A DNA stretch of 64,000 nucleotides from Balneolaceae bacterium (GTDB taxonomy: Bacteria; Bacteroidota; Rhodothermia; Balneolales; Balneolaceae). The stretch spans positions 3,030,119 through 3,094,118 of the forward strand of contig CP051242.1 of NCBI GenBank assembly GCA_017795005.1, read 5' to 3'. This document shows, one piece after another, positions 1 through 9,250 of this stretch. A model generated the notes under the pieces. That model worked only from the letters and a program-made list of their open reading frames with translations. It was not told where the DNA came from and searched no databases. The translations under genes and the position numbers were made by a program. Every line of letters begins with the position of its first letter. Position 1 is the first letter of the stretch.

Positions 1-839
1 AAAGTCTCCGACCAGAAACTATAATCATCCTGCACATCAATTAACTGAGTGGAAATCCTCATCTGAGTTCCTCCCAGACGTATACTACCAACAACAATCG
101 TTGAAACCTTAAGCTGATCTCCGATTTCTTTCAGGCTTAGCTTTTTGTTTTTAAAGTGGAATGATGAAGTACGAGAAGTAACCTTCAGCTCTTTGATTTT
201 GGTTAACGCGTTAATAACCTCTTCGGTGATACCATCACTTAAATATTCATTTTCGGAAGATGCGCTCAGGTTTTCGAAAGGAAGTACCGCAACGGACTTG
301 GTATTAGAAATTCGATCAGGAAGCCCTTCAGAAGTGGGAACTACAAGATCATCACCAGAAATGGCAAACACTTCCAATGCATCCGTAATGTTTTTGAACT
401 GAAAGCTCCCAAGAGAAGTCGTATTAAACTGAGTCTTGTTTTTGAGTTCTTTATTTATGTTTTCGGAAATCAGTACCGCACCTCCCTTGCTTATAGATTC
501 TACTCTTGCAGCAACATTTACCCCATCCCCAAAAATCTCGGTGCCATCGTAAAAGATATCTCCAAGATGGAGCCCGATTCTTACAGGTACCGTTATTTCT
601 CCTTTTCGAAAATCCTTTTGTAACTCAACTGCACAAGAAACCGCATCAATAGCACTGTCAAAAAAACTTAGTGTACCATCTCCGAAATACTGAACAATGG
701 TTCCATTAAAAGTCTGATGCTGTTCTTTAAAAACTTTTCGATGTTTCGCTCTGATTTCAACCGCAGCTTTTTCATCTTTCTGCATTAATGCAGAATACCC
801 CACAATATCCGTAAACATAATTGCTGCTAAGCGACGCAT
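1..839 (-). CDS. Class III adenylate/guanylate cyclase with TolB-like domain (3' end outside window)
   Basis: Read on the minus strand from ATG at 837-839; the frame stays open to the window edge, so at least 279 residues are encoded and the C-terminus is missing. Residues about 5-165 are a class III nucleotidyl cyclase catalytic domain: FTDIVGYSALM carries the first metal-binding Asp (D11), YFGDGTLSFF the second (D54), and FGDGVNVAARVE follows near residue 103. From about residue 181 (SVAVLPFENLS) a TolB/FlgO-like amino-terminal domain begins, continuing through ISDGITEEVINAL and VVGSIRLGG. Proteins of this build usually continue into TPR repeats. It probably makes a cyclic nucleotide in the cytoplasm; substrate specificity cannot be read here. 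It is divergent from the next gene, with 85 bases between them. Confidence 0.85.
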   Translation of the reverse strand, partial: MRRLAAIMFTDIVGYSALMQKDEKAAVEIRAKHRKVFKEQHQTFNGTIVQYFGDGTLSFFDSAIDAVSCAVELQKDFRKGEITVPVRIGLHLGDIFYDGTEIFGDGVNVAARVESISKGGAVLISENINKELKNKTQFNTTSLGSFQFKNITDALEVFAISGDDLVVPTSEGLPDRISNTKSVAVLPFENLSASSENEYLSDGITEEVINALTKIKELKVTSRTSSFHFKNKKLSLKEIGDQLKVSTIVVGSIRLGGTQMRISTQLIDVQDDYSFWSET

Positions 840-924
840 TTATTCAAACTAAAAAGAAAAGAATCTAGTTAACCATTATAGATTTTGAAACCCTAAAAAA
901 TCATTTCTCTAATTTTCCCTAACT

Positions 925-1338
925 ATGGAATCAACCTACATCTTCGTTTATGGACTCCTGAAATCAATGTATGATAATGAACCAGCTAAATTCATTCGTA
1001 AAAATTGCACTCTAGTAGATGAAGGATGGTTTCCCGGTACATTGATTGATATCGGTTCTTATCCTGGTGCTCTATTTAAACCTGAATCTGAATCAAAAGT
1101 ATTTGGTGAAGTTTATAGGATCGATAAAAACGAAACGGAATTGGTCGAGTTTCTGGATCATTTTGAGGGAGTAGGTAATCAATTTGAACAACCCAATGAG
1201 TATGTTCGGAAAGTAATTCCTGTTACTATGAAAGAGAGTTCGGTAAAGGCATCCTGCTATTTATACAATTGGAACTACGATAATCTAAAAGTGATTAGCA
1301 GTGGCAGATATAAAAATGCAAAAGGAAACAGAGATTAA
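925..1338 (+). CDS. Gamma-glutamylcyclotransferase-like (AIG2/GGCT fold) protein
   Basis: 137 residues, the usual size for a single-domain GGCT-like protein. The N-terminus has the substrate-loop motif FVYGLLK (family VYGTL), and FLDHFEG near residue 80 matches the conserved LDxxEG segment that carries the catalytic Glu. The family releases 5-oxoproline from gamma-glutamyl peptides or amines, but many bacterial members have no known substrate. ATG start. The next gene follows after two bases, so the two are probably co-transcribed. Confidence 0.75.
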   Translation: MESTYIFVYGLLKSMYDNEPAKFIRKNCTLVDEGWFPGTLIDIGSYPGALFKPESESKVFGEVYRIDKNETELVEFLDHFEGVGNQFEQPNEYVRKVIPVTMKESSVKASCYLYNWNYDNLKVISSGRYKNAKGNRD

Positions 1339-1340
1339 GT

Positions 1341-1751
1341 ATGACAGCCGGAGAAGAAGCGAAAAATAAATCCAGAATGGGACTTGGTTTCCTGGTTGGT
1401 ATACTCGGCGGTTATTTTGTTGTTGAAGTATTTGTCAGGTTGGGATATTCGATTGGTTTGTATGAACTTACATCAAAGACCAATATGAATTACCTGATAA
1501 GTATTGCTTCGGGGTTAGCTACGGGTATTCTCACCGTATTCATTAGCAAAGAGCGCCAATTAAGAATTCTGCTTTTTGTCGTGGGATCCTTATTAATCAT
1601 GGATCATATCGCTTTTTTCTCGAATACTAATTTCAGCCTTTCCAGGATGATTAACCGAATGTTGATTGATTTCAGTTTACTCTTTGGGGGCTTAATTGTC
1701 TATAAACTAATACAGAAACCACCTGCCCGCACATCTCCCGAAGAATTGTAA
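1341..1751 (+). CDS. Small four-helix membrane protein, function unknown
   Basis: 136 residues with about four hydrophobic segments (near 14-32, 47-66, 71-90 and 108-127) and polar, charged ends. I recognise no catalytic motif. It starts two bases after the stop of the GGCT-like gene, which supports translational coupling. An inner-membrane location is inferred from the hydropathy only. Confidence 0.55.
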   Translation: MTAGEEAKNKSRMGLGFLVGILGGYFVVEVFVRLGYSIGLYELTSKTNMNYLISIASGLATGILTVFISKERQLRILLFVVGSLLIMDHIAFFSNTNFSLSRMINRMLIDFSLLFGGLIVYKLIQKPPARTSPEEL

Positions 1752-1912
1752 TCGAAGGTCTTACTCTACTTAAAAGTCAATACCTACTTTGTGTATAATT
1801 CGATACCGATATAAGGTATTAATTACTGTTTTATATAAATTTAGTTGACTTCAATTCTTAATCAATTAACTTTTGGGATGCATAATGCTTATAACTAAAA
1901 ATGAGGATTGAA

Positions 1913-2323
1913 ATGAGTAATTCAGTAATTGATTCAAAAACACAAGAACATAATTTTGGGTTTTGGCCTGTAACCGAAAAAGTAAAAACAACCTTAAACC
2001 TGGTTGAGATATCAACGGGTAATTTTGGAATCACTTATGTCGCTTCGTACTCGGGAGTAAAAGATGGCAAAGTTAGTGGCGGACCTGTACCGATATCCGG
2101 AAATGGAGATCATACAGTAAATGAAGACCCGAAAGTAGTAGTTAAGATTTCTAATTACGCCGATTCCGGGACTCATATTTCAATGCATATTATTATTACT
2201 GTAGCAATTCCGGTATTGGGTACTAAAACGATTTTTGATGCAACTTTAGGTGGTGAATATAAACTTTCAGGGTGGACTGCTATTGTTAATCATATTTCAG
2301 AGATTTTTCAAAAATCAAACTAG
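1913..2323 (+). CDS. Hypothetical small soluble protein
   Basis: 136 residues from ATG 1913. An in-frame ATG lies at 1901, but the bases between (GAGG at 1903-1906) make a good ribosome binding site about six bases before 1913, so the second start is preferred. There is no signal peptide or membrane segment. The middle is rich in beta-branched residues and Gly (ITYVASYSG, VVVKISNYADSG, VAIPVLGTKTIF), suggesting a mainly beta fold. I do not recognise the family. It ends in a strong bidirectional terminator shared with the convergent ThuA-like gene. Confidence 0.5.
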   Translation: MSNSVIDSKTQEHNFGFWPVTEKVKTTLNLVEISTGNFGITYVASYSGVKDGKVSGGPVPISGNGDHTVNEDPKVVVKISNYADSGTHISMHIIITVAIPVLGTKTIFDATLGGEYKLSGWTAIVNHISEIFQKSN

Positions 2324-2335
2324 CAAAACTAATCT

Positions 2336-2363
2336 TAGGTTCTGAAATAAACTTCAGAACCTA
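2336..2363. terminator. Bidirectional intrinsic terminator
   Basis: Perfect 11-base arms (TAGGTTCTGAA and its complement) around a six-base loop, followed by TTTTATT on the plus strand. It lies between two convergent genes and overlaps the stop codon of the minus-strand ThuA-like gene. Confidence 0.7.
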
Positions 2364-3125
2364 TTTTATTCCCTTCCCGGTCGCTGCCCAGTAAATCCCA
2401 CCATACAACATTTCCATGAACATCATATCGGAAAAGGTTTCCGGCATATGTCCCATCGCATTGTAGTAAGATCTTCCTCCGTCAAATTCGTGATACCATG
2501 CTACCGGATGGAAATCCCCCATTCCTTCTTTTGGATTTTGATCCCAGTGTGGCTGAATTTCATACATGCTTTCATCGATGGATAGCAGATAGTTCAATCC
2601 TTCTACTTTTTCTTCGCCAAACGCATACCATTCATCAGTCCATAGATAGGACTCTGGTACTCGTTCCAATCCGGGAAATGAATCATCCAATACTGTAACT
2701 CTCGTTGTTTGATTGGCAGGGTGATGGGCAAACATTCTTCCCACAAGCTGTGTATACCATTCCCATCGGTATTCGGTATCTGAGGCGGCATGAATACCTA
2801 CATATCCTTTTCCAGACTGAATAAAAGCTTCCATATTCGCCTGTTCTTCATCACTTAAAACATTTCCTGTTGTACTCAGGAAGATGATTACATCATAACT
2901 CATCAATCGTTGTTGGTTGTTGAATACCCCTGAATTTCCCTGCCAATCCAGTTGAAACTGATGGCGTTGAGCCAGCTCTTTTAATGCATCTACTCCAACA
3001 CTAATAGATTGATGATGCCACCCACCTGTTTCAGTAAATAACAACGCTCTGAATTGTGGTTGGGCAATGGCTAATGCCGGTACAAATAGTACTACTGTTA
3101 AAAAAGAAAGAATAAATTTTCGCAT
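2361..3125 (-). CDS. Secreted ThuA-like domain protein
   Basis: 254 residues with a clear N-terminal signal peptide ending AIAQ near residue 21. The remainder is one ThuA-like (trehalose-utilisation) domain: a glutamine-amidotransferase-like fold marked by LLFTETGGWHHQSI, VIIFLSTTGNVL, GYVGIHAASDTEYRW and WYTQLVGRMFAHHP, and ending in the PVAWYHEFDGGRSYYNAMGH segment. Exported members are common in polysaccharide-degrading bacteria, where they are often fused to carbohydrate-binding or glucose-dehydrogenase domains. The catalytic role is not established. The divergent neighbour is a carbohydrate esterase. Confidence 0.8.
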   Translation of the reverse strand: MRKFILSFLTVVLFVPALAIAQPQFRALLFTETGGWHHQSISVGVDALKELAQRHQFQLDWQGNSGVFNNQQRLMSYDVIIFLSTTGNVLSDEEQANMEAFIQSGKGYVGIHAASDTEYRWEWYTQLVGRMFAHHPANQTTRVTVLDDSFPGLERVPESYLWTDEWYAFGEEKVEGLNYLLSIDESMYEIQPHWDQNPKEGMGDFHPVAWYHEFDGGRSYYNAMGHMPETFSDMMFMEMLYGGIYWAATGKGIK

Positions 3126-3271
3126 GACTCCAATTTTAATAAGTGATTGTCGGAGTGTAGGTAAAAAAAAGTTACTCCGCTAGATAAATTCATCTGCCGC
3201 AACACCTTCACTTTGAAACTTCTTCCGAATTCGGTTTCTTAAGCAAATTCATGTCACTAACCAACCGATTT

Positions 3272-4813
3272 ATGAAGAATTACATATCCCTCCTCATCTT
3301 TGCTTTATTCCCTTTTATTGTTTCTGCACAAAATGATGTTGACGATACAGCTTATCCAACCCTTAGAACCTTCACTACCCAGGAAGATCACGCAAACATG
3401 ATGGAACAATTGGGAATAACTGAGCTTCGTCCGGGACCTAGTGGCAATCCTTCCGCACCAAATGCTGCCAATTATGATCCTTCCATCGCAGATCCTTGTC
3501 CTGAACTGCCTGCTTTAATGGTTACTGACGATGGGAAAAAAGTAACTAGTCCGGCAATCTGGTGGAATCAACGCCGACCAGAATTAATTGAGGGCTTTGA
3601 GAAAGAGGTATATGGCAGAATTCCGGAAAATGTACCAGATGTAGACTGGAAAGTGGAAATTGTTGACAACGAGTGGATCGGAAGAATTCCGGTAGTTGCA
3701 AAAAAAGTTACAGGTTACGTTGATAATAGTGCATACCCATTAATCGATGTGGAAATCGAAATGATGGTTGTAACACCTTCTAATGTAGAAGGTCCCGTTC
3801 CGGTGTTAATGATGTTCGGCAATCCTCGCTTTCCGGCACCAGCTCAGCCTAACCGCGATGACCTGGAAACCATCAATGAATCATTCAAAGCAGCCATGAT
3901 CAAAAATGATCCTGCAATGAAAGAAATGTTTGAAAAATATCCCGCTTATCAACCCATTCAAGCCGGACAAAGCGGTCCAAACTGGTGGGCTCCTGCTCCA
4001 AATGGTGATTCTCCGGGAAGTGAACAACTTTTAGCAAACGGCTGGGGGTATGCAACCATCAGTCCTGCAAGCATCCAGGCCGACAATGGCGCCGGATTAA
4101 CGAGAGGGATTATCGGATTGACCAATAAAGGACAACCCCGAACTCCGGAACAATGGGGATCTCTTCGTGCGTGGGCTTGGGGTGCCGCCCGCGGACTTGA
4201 CTATCTTGAAACCGATGAAGATGTAGATGCAACCAAAGTAGGAATTGAAGGAGTTTCCCGATATGGAAAAGCGGCTTTGGTTACCTTGGCGTTTGAGGAT
4301 CGTTTTGCTGTAGGATTGATTGGTTCCTCCGGAAAAGGTGGGGCTACCTTACACAGACGTGTATTTGGCGAAGCAGTGGAAAATATTACCGGTTCCGGTG
4401 AGTATCACTGGATGGCCGGAAATTATCTGAAATATGGAGCTGAACAATCCGAATTCGGAAAAATGACAGGCTGTGATATTCCGGTGGATTCTCATCAACT
4501 GATTGCAATGGCTGCACCACGACTCACCTTCATTAGTTATGGAATCCCCGAAGAAGGCGATGCGCTCTGGCTGGATCAGGTTGGTAGTTACCAGGCAAGC
4601 ATTGCGGCACAACCCGCCTTTATCTTGTTGGGTGCAGAAGGACTTGGAAAATCTAACGATTATATGAATGAAGTGATGCCTGAACCCCAAACCAACTTAA
4701 TGGATGGTGAACTCGCCTGGCGACAACATATTGGAGGACATACAGACCAACCCAATTATCAATACTTCATTCCCTGGGCGAGTGAAAAGCTGGGGTATGA
4801 AGTAAAACGGTGA
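3272..4813 (+). CDS. Secreted glucuronoyl esterase-like hydrolase (CE15 type)
   Basis: 513 residues from ATG 3272, where a good signal peptide begins (MKNYISLLIF, cleavage after VSAQ); the upstream in-frame ATG at 3251 would put charged residues ahead of it. The alpha/beta-hydrolase core has the nucleophile elbow GVSRYGKAAL with Ser329, the CE15 form (GCSRxGKGA) rather than GxSxG. It is followed by a Gly-rich SSGKGG segment and a C-terminal HIGGHTDQPNYQYF holding the likely catalytic His. Family members cleave 4-O-methyl-glucuronoyl esters linking xylan to lignin. Substrate and periplasmic or extracellular location are inferences from the family. Confidence 0.75.
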   Translation: MKNYISLLIFALFPFIVSAQNDVDDTAYPTLRTFTTQEDHANMMEQLGITELRPGPSGNPSAPNAANYDPSIADPCPELPALMVTDDGKKVTSPAIWWNQRRPELIEGFEKEVYGRIPENVPDVDWKVEIVDNEWIGRIPVVAKKVTGYVDNSAYPLIDVEIEMMVVTPSNVEGPVPVLMMFGNPRFPAPAQPNRDDLETINESFKAAMIKNDPAMKEMFEKYPAYQPIQAGQSGPNWWAPAPNGDSPGSEQLLANGWGYATISPASIQADNGAGLTRGIIGLTNKGQPRTPEQWGSLRAWAWGAARGLDYLETDEDVDATKVGIEGVSRYGKAALVTLAFEDRFAVGLIGSSGKGGATLHRRVFGEAVENITGSGEYHWMAGNYLKYGAEQSEFGKMTGCDIPVDSHQLIAMAAPRLTFISYGIPEEGDALWLDQVGSYQASIAAQPAFILLGAEGLGKSNDYMNEVMPEPQTNLMDGELAWRQHIGGHTDQPNYQYFIPWASEKLGYEVKR

Positions 4814-4937
4814 GGTGGAGGGAGGATTGGGTGCTAAAGTTAAATGAATAACCTTATCAACTGGTTCTTTCCCAATCATCTACTTCTAACCAGTCAGTTA
4901 ATCGGAAAAGTAAAAGGATAATTAAACAGGCGCATCA

Positions 4938-7900
4938 GTGTTTCAGAACATTATTGACTCCCATATTAAAAAGTTAAAAAGAGAATTTTCTAATGAATCA
5001 TTAATTGTTTATAAAGGGTTTCCTCCTTTATTTGTAAAGAAATTATCCGAGGAATTTAATTCCTGGGATATGATTTCAAGTTGGTATGATAATGCCCTTA
5101 TGATTATACCAGAGAAAGTTGAGTCAGAAATAAATGACCTGCTATCAAAATTATTGGGATCAAAAGAAGGAGTACTTGTATTACCCCATGAGATTTGCTT
5201 TCCGGTCTCCAATGCAATTGACCTGAGTATACTTAAACGTAAGATTGTTGTAATTACTAATACTCTATTTCAGCAATTTCCAAAAACAGTCCAAATAAAC
5301 CTCTCTGATCTTGAGAGTGAGTTAAAAATAACTGATGATGAAGATCAGAGATTATTTAATCAGTTTTATGCTAATTCAGTATCCAGAAGTAACTTATTCC
5401 TTGTAGAATATCCAGATTTACCAGAAAAATTATCTGGCATTATTGAAAAGAGAAGTTTAACTGACAATTTTGATTATAAAGATATTAGCCTTTCTGATTA
5501 CGACGGAGTTGAATCTGCAGATGATATAAAAGTGGTATTCCGATCATCTGATTCTACTTATGATAAACTAAGGGATGAAATATTTTGGGGCGAATTTGAG
5601 TCAGATTTGATTCTTGTACTTGATGGAGAACCTGATTCATTTGATGGAGCTAAAAAAGATGAGATTGCTGCTTTAGTTCATTTATTTGAACATTCGCCCA
5701 ATACTTTAAAGATTGAGATTGATCAAACTGATGAAGATTTAGTTTTTAGGGATGATTTTTCTGAAATATTGAATATTCACTGGGGATCAAAGTCATTTAG
5801 GGATATAAACTTCTACAAGAACCCGTCTTCAGGAAATAGAGTGCATAATGTAAGCCAAGGAGCTGTAATTGAGGAGATTGTATCACAATCTGAGTTGGCT
5901 CATCAAGGAGGTGTCTTTAAAGACATTTTTCTTACTGCTCCAACAGGTGCCGGAAAATCTGTTCTGTTTCAAATACCAGCAATATACTTAGCTGAAAAAT
6001 TCAATGCGGTTACAATTGTAGTTTCACCATTGAAAGCCTTAATGAAAGATCAAATTGAGGGTTTAAAATCTCGAGGGATTTATAATGTAGCTTATATTAA
6101 TTCAGATATTTCGCTTGTCGAAAGAAATAGTATAATCGAAGAAATACGAGAAGGTAAAATCTCTATACTCTATCTTTCTCCCGAGTTATTACTTTCATAC
6201 TACTTAAACCATTTTATTAGCAATAGAAAGCTTGGATTACTTGTAGTTGATGAAGCCCACCTTGTTACCACATGGGGGAGAGACTTCAGGGTTGATTACT
6301 GGTTTTTAGGGAATTACATAAAGAAATTAAGAAAGTATCACGATTCGAAATTCCCTGTACTTGCTGTAACTGCAACAGCAGTGTATGGAGGCCCAGATGA
6401 TCTTGTATTTGAGACCGTTGAAAGTCTAAATATGCAAATGAGGAGATTGTTTATAGGTAATATTCGAAGAAAGGATATAAGTTTTGAAGTCAATCAAGTT
6501 GACTACAAGTCTTCCTATGAAATAGAACGTAAGCAAAAAACCATTGATCAAATTGTTCATTTTATCGAAAACGGGACGAAAGCTATAGTTTATTTTCCAT
6601 GGACAAATCAAATTCGTGAAATTCAGATATCACTTCCTGAAGAGCATCGCCATAAAGTTAAAATGTATTATGGGAATGTTAGTAAAGAAGAAAGAGCAGA
6701 AGTATTGGAGGGTTTTCGGGATGGTGATCTAAAAGTTGTTTTAGCCACAAAAGCTTTTGGAATGGGAGTTGATATCAGTGATATAGAAGTTGTATATCAT
6801 CATGCTCCCTCAGGAAATCTTTCTGATTATGTTCAGGAAATAGGAAGGGTTGCAAGGAAAGATGAAATTAATGGACTTGCCAAAGTTGATTTTTCTTCCA
6901 AGGATTTAAAATATACTAAAATCCTTTATGGACTGTCAGCTATTCGTCAATGGCATGTATATGGTGTTCTTGAAAAACTTTTTAGGGTGTATAGATTAAA
7001 AAAGAATCGAAACTTCCTAATATCAGTAGAAGACTTTAAGCACATCTTTAGCGATCAAATGAGTGATGATGCAATTGAGCAAAAAGTTAAAAGCAGTCTA
7101 CTTTTGATCGAAAGAGATCTGATTGCTAAGTACCAGTATAATGTTATTATTGTTCGTCCTAAGTCCCTTTTCTCTACAGTATATGTCCTAGTTAAAAGAG
7201 AAGTTAAAAGTGATTTTGTTTCCAAATATGGTAAATATGCCAATGAAGTTAAGTTAGACCGAAGAGAGAAAACTGTGTTCCTGAGGGGCGCGGAAGTAAA
7301 AAGAAGGGATAAACGAACGATTTTCAGTTTTAAATTAGATCGGCTTTGGGAAGATCAATTCTCAGACGAAAGTTTTCCAAAAATTAAGAGAGACTTTTTC
7401 GAGCAAGATCTATTTGGTGAATTGAATAAAGGAATATTTCCACAATTCCGGATTCAAATAAATCTTAACCAATCACCTAAAGAGACTATGAGGCTAATGA
7501 AAGATTATTTTAAAGCTCTTGAGCAATCCTTTTTAGATCTTGGATCAAGTTTTTTTACCAAACGCGAGCTTTCTTCTTCTCTAAAGGTCATGATAGAAGA
7601 TAAAAGTTTACGTGATAGATTTGCAGATTTATTAACAGCAATTTTTAGTTCAAATAGAGCTTTACATGGAAGAAATGCTATAAAGGATGACCTGTGTTTC
7701 TTACAAAAGAAAAGAGATGGCCATGAATTGAAATACAGGATTTTCAGTACTCAGTATTCAAATATTAAGGAGAGAATTGAAAGACAGTTTACAAAGATGT
7801 TTTTAATGGATAACGATCGTGAATACGAAGACTACATTATTATTGATCCAATCAAATCAAAAATCTATCACAATATTGCATATTTAATTGAAAGCTTTAA

Positions 7901-8162
7901 TTTAGGAACTTTTGAATTTGATGGAGGAAGAAATCCTCAGCTATTTATAAGAATTAATGACCCAAATAAAATTGAATACTTATTAACTAATGAGTATTCC
8001 AATACGTTAATCAAAGACATTCAAAATCGTCATGAAAGCTCTATGAAAATTATGGAGCATTTCTTTTTAAATGAGTTTGATACAACCCAGAGATGGGACT
8101 TTATAGAAAACTATTTTTTGGGGTATGATATGATTGACAATGAGAATGATTCTAATTATTAA
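4938..8162 (+). CDS. Large orphan superfamily 2 DNA helicase, RecQ-like
   Basis: 1074 residues from GTG 4938; the frame has no ATG before residue 39. Residues 1-325 are unlike anything I recognise. The helicase core follows: Walker A APTGAGKS (334-341), VSPLKALMKDQ, DEAH (438-441), LAVTATA (about 475-481), FGMGVDIS and motif VI QEIGRVAR (633-640). The order and motifs resemble RecQ, but the cysteine zinc site and typical HRDC region after the core are absent; instead about 420 charged residues follow. The DNA is visibly richer in A+T than its neighbours and the gene stands alone between unrelated genes, which suggests acquisition. A role in DNA repair or phage defence is possible but unproven. 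Confidence 0.75.
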   Translation: MFQNIIDSHIKKLKREFSNESLIVYKGFPPLFVKKLSEEFNSWDMISSWYDNALMIIPEKVESEINDLLSKLLGSKEGVLVLPHEICFPVSNAIDLSILKRKIVVITNTLFQQFPKTVQINLSDLESELKITDDEDQRLFNQFYANSVSRSNLFLVEYPDLPEKLSGIIEKRSLTDNFDYKDISLSDYDGVESADDIKVVFRSSDSTYDKLRDEIFWGEFESDLILVLDGEPDSFDGAKKDEIAALVHLFEHSPNTLKIEIDQTDEDLVFRDDFSEILNIHWGSKSFRDINFYKNPSSGNRVHNVSQGAVIEEIVSQSELAHQGGVFKDIFLTAPTGAGKSVLFQIPAIYLAEKFNAVTIVVSPLKALMKDQIEGLKSRGIYNVAYINSDISLVERNSIIEEIREGKISILYLSPELLLSYYLNHFISNRKLGLLVVDEAHLVTTWGRDFRVDYWFLGNYIKKLRKYHDSKFPVLAVTATAVYGGPDDLVFETVESLNMQMRRLFIGNIRRKDISFEVNQVDYKSSYEIERKQKTIDQIVHFIENGTKAIVYFPWTNQIREIQISLPEEHRHKVKMYYGNVSKEERAEVLEGFRDGDLKVVLATKAFGMGVDISDIEVVYHHAPSGNLSDYVQEIGRVARKDEINGLAKVDFSSKDLKYTKILYGLSAIRQWHVYGVLEKLFRVYRLKKNRNFLISVEDFKHIFSDQMSDDAIEQKVKSSLLLIERDLIAKYQYNVIIVRPKSLFSTVYVLVKREVKSDFVSKYGKYANEVKLDRREKTVFLRGAEVKRRDKRTIFSFKLDRLWEDQFSDESFPKIKRDFFEQDLFGELNKGIFPQFRIQINLNQSPKETMRLMKDYFKALEQSFLDLGSSFFTKRELSSSLKVMIEDKSLRDRFADLLTAIFSSNRALHGRNAIKDDLCFLQKKRDGHELKYRIFSTQYSNIKERIERQFTKMFLMDNDREYEDYIIIDPIKSKIYHNIAYLIESFNLGTFEFDGGRNPQLFIRINDPNKIEYLLTNEYSNTLIKDIQNRHESSMKIMEHFFLNEFDTTQRWDFIENYFLGYDMIDNENDSNY

Positions 8163-8239
8163 GTATAAGATATTTATTTTCAACCCACATAAGATTACTT
8201 ATTGAATACAATAAGTTAGATCAACGTATCTCTCCCTAC

Positions 8240-8400
8240 AGATGCTGAATCAAGTTCAACATGACAACAATTAAGTTGTATGAGGATAAAAAATAATCCT
8301 GGCCGGGAGCTTTTGGTTCTTTTGGCGGTTCAAAAGAACAAGCGAATAAATAATAACCCAATGTGTATTCGTAAGATCCTAAAACGAGTTCAGGATGACC
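8240..8400. repeat. Composite intergenic repeat with two 26-base direct repeat ends
   Basis: The 305-base gap between the helicase and the PaiB-like gene holds no gene. Bases 8240-8265 and 8374-8400 are related direct copies (AGATnCTnAAnCnAGTTCA then ATGAC), with a GGCCGGGAGCTTTTGG segment between them. Short open frames here on both strands are repeat translation, not genes. A further relative lies at 9169-9198. Such elements are dispersed in many copies in Bacteroidota-like genomes. Confidence 0.6.
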
Positions 8401-8467
8401 AAAAATCTTTACTACTGTCGGCAATTAATTATATAAGTTACAATGTCAAAAAAATAATAAACCAAAA

Positions 8468-9076
8468 ATGTACGCTCCTTCCCCTTTTAAAATAGATGAT
8501 CCGGATTTTATTGAAGCCTTTGTCAAGAAAAATAGCTTTGCTACAATTATATCATCAACAGTATCATATCCATTAGCTTCCCATACTCCATTATTAATTC
8601 ATAAAACTGATTCAGGGTATACACTTTCAGGGCATCTGGCTAAAGCTAATAAGCATACAAAAGCCTTCCAAAACGGCATGAAAGTGCTCGCTATTTTTCA
8701 GGGAGCACATGGATATATTTCTTCGTATGCCAAAGACCCCGAAAAAATGAGCTTACTACCTACGTGGGATTATCAATTGGTTCACGCTCATGGAGAACTG
8801 AAGGTATTGTCTGACGATGAATTAAGATCATTTATGCATACACTGACCAGTACTATGGAGCTTAATCAACCAAAAAAAATGGATCTAACTTCATATCCGA
8901 AAAACGATCTGGACCAAATGCTAAAACGAATTATTGGATTTCAAATTGAGGTAAAAGAATGGTTCGGTTGCTTCAGGATGAATCAGAACAGAACTCCCGA
9001 AATCAGAGAGAACATCAAGAGCCATAACAAAGACAATCCTGAGCTTGTAAAAGCCATTGATGAGGCGAATTCTTAA
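8468..9076 (+). CDS. paiB: PaiB-family FMN-binding protein
   Basis: 202 residues, normal for the PaiB family (split-barrel FMN-binding, annotated as negative transcriptional regulator). Diagnostic segments appear in order: MYAPSPFKIDD at the start, SHTPLLI, LSGHLAKANKHTKAF, VLAIFQGAHGYISSY and PTWDYQLVHAHGEL, then a C-terminal IIGFQIEVKEWFGCFRMNQN. The usual SPxWY after YIS is altered to SYAKD. Bacillus PaiB is linked to repression of sporulation and protease genes, but the molecular role elsewhere is uncertain. The gene has its own ATG and stands alone after the repeat-filled gap. Confidence 0.8.
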   Translation: MYAPSPFKIDDPDFIEAFVKKNSFATIISSTVSYPLASHTPLLIHKTDSGYTLSGHLAKANKHTKAFQNGMKVLAIFQGAHGYISSYAKDPEKMSLLPTWDYQLVHAHGELKVLSDDELRSFMHTLTSTMELNQPKKMDLTSYPKNDLDQMLKRIIGFQIEVKEWFGCFRMNQNRTPEIRENIKSHNKDNPELVKAIDEANS

Positions 9077-9168
9077 CAGAATTAATCCGGCATTGGCGTT
9101 ATGGAGGAATAGCAGATATTCATTACAGCTTAAGAGAAGCAAAAAGTTAGGAACGAAATTATCCAATT

Positions 9169-9198
9169 AGATCCTTCGGAAGTATCCTCAGGATGACC
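9169..9198. repeat. REP-like intergenic repeat copy
   Basis: AGATCCTTCGG, a seven-base variable part, then TCAGGATGACC. The ends match the 26-base repeats at 8240-8265 and 8374-8400. It sits in the gap between the PaiB-like gene and the convergent AAA ATPase gene. Confidence 0.5.
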
Positions 9199-9250
9199 TG
9201 AAAAAGCTATTACTCTACATTCGAAGTTCTTTATTCGGTGTTCAATATTC

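Noticed and set aside
145-402. 85-residue plus-strand open frame
   Set aside because: It lies antisense inside the cyclase gene, whose minus-strand frame shows clear domain motifs.
8236-8495. Short open frames on both strands after the helicase
   Set aside because: They are translations of dispersed repeat sequence (HPELVLGS and MLNLIQHL wording) and lack sensible starts.
4938-9076. Multi-gene defence island around the helicase
   Set aside because: No nuclease, methylase, toxin or second defence gene is seen nearby; only the orphan helicase remains as a candidate.
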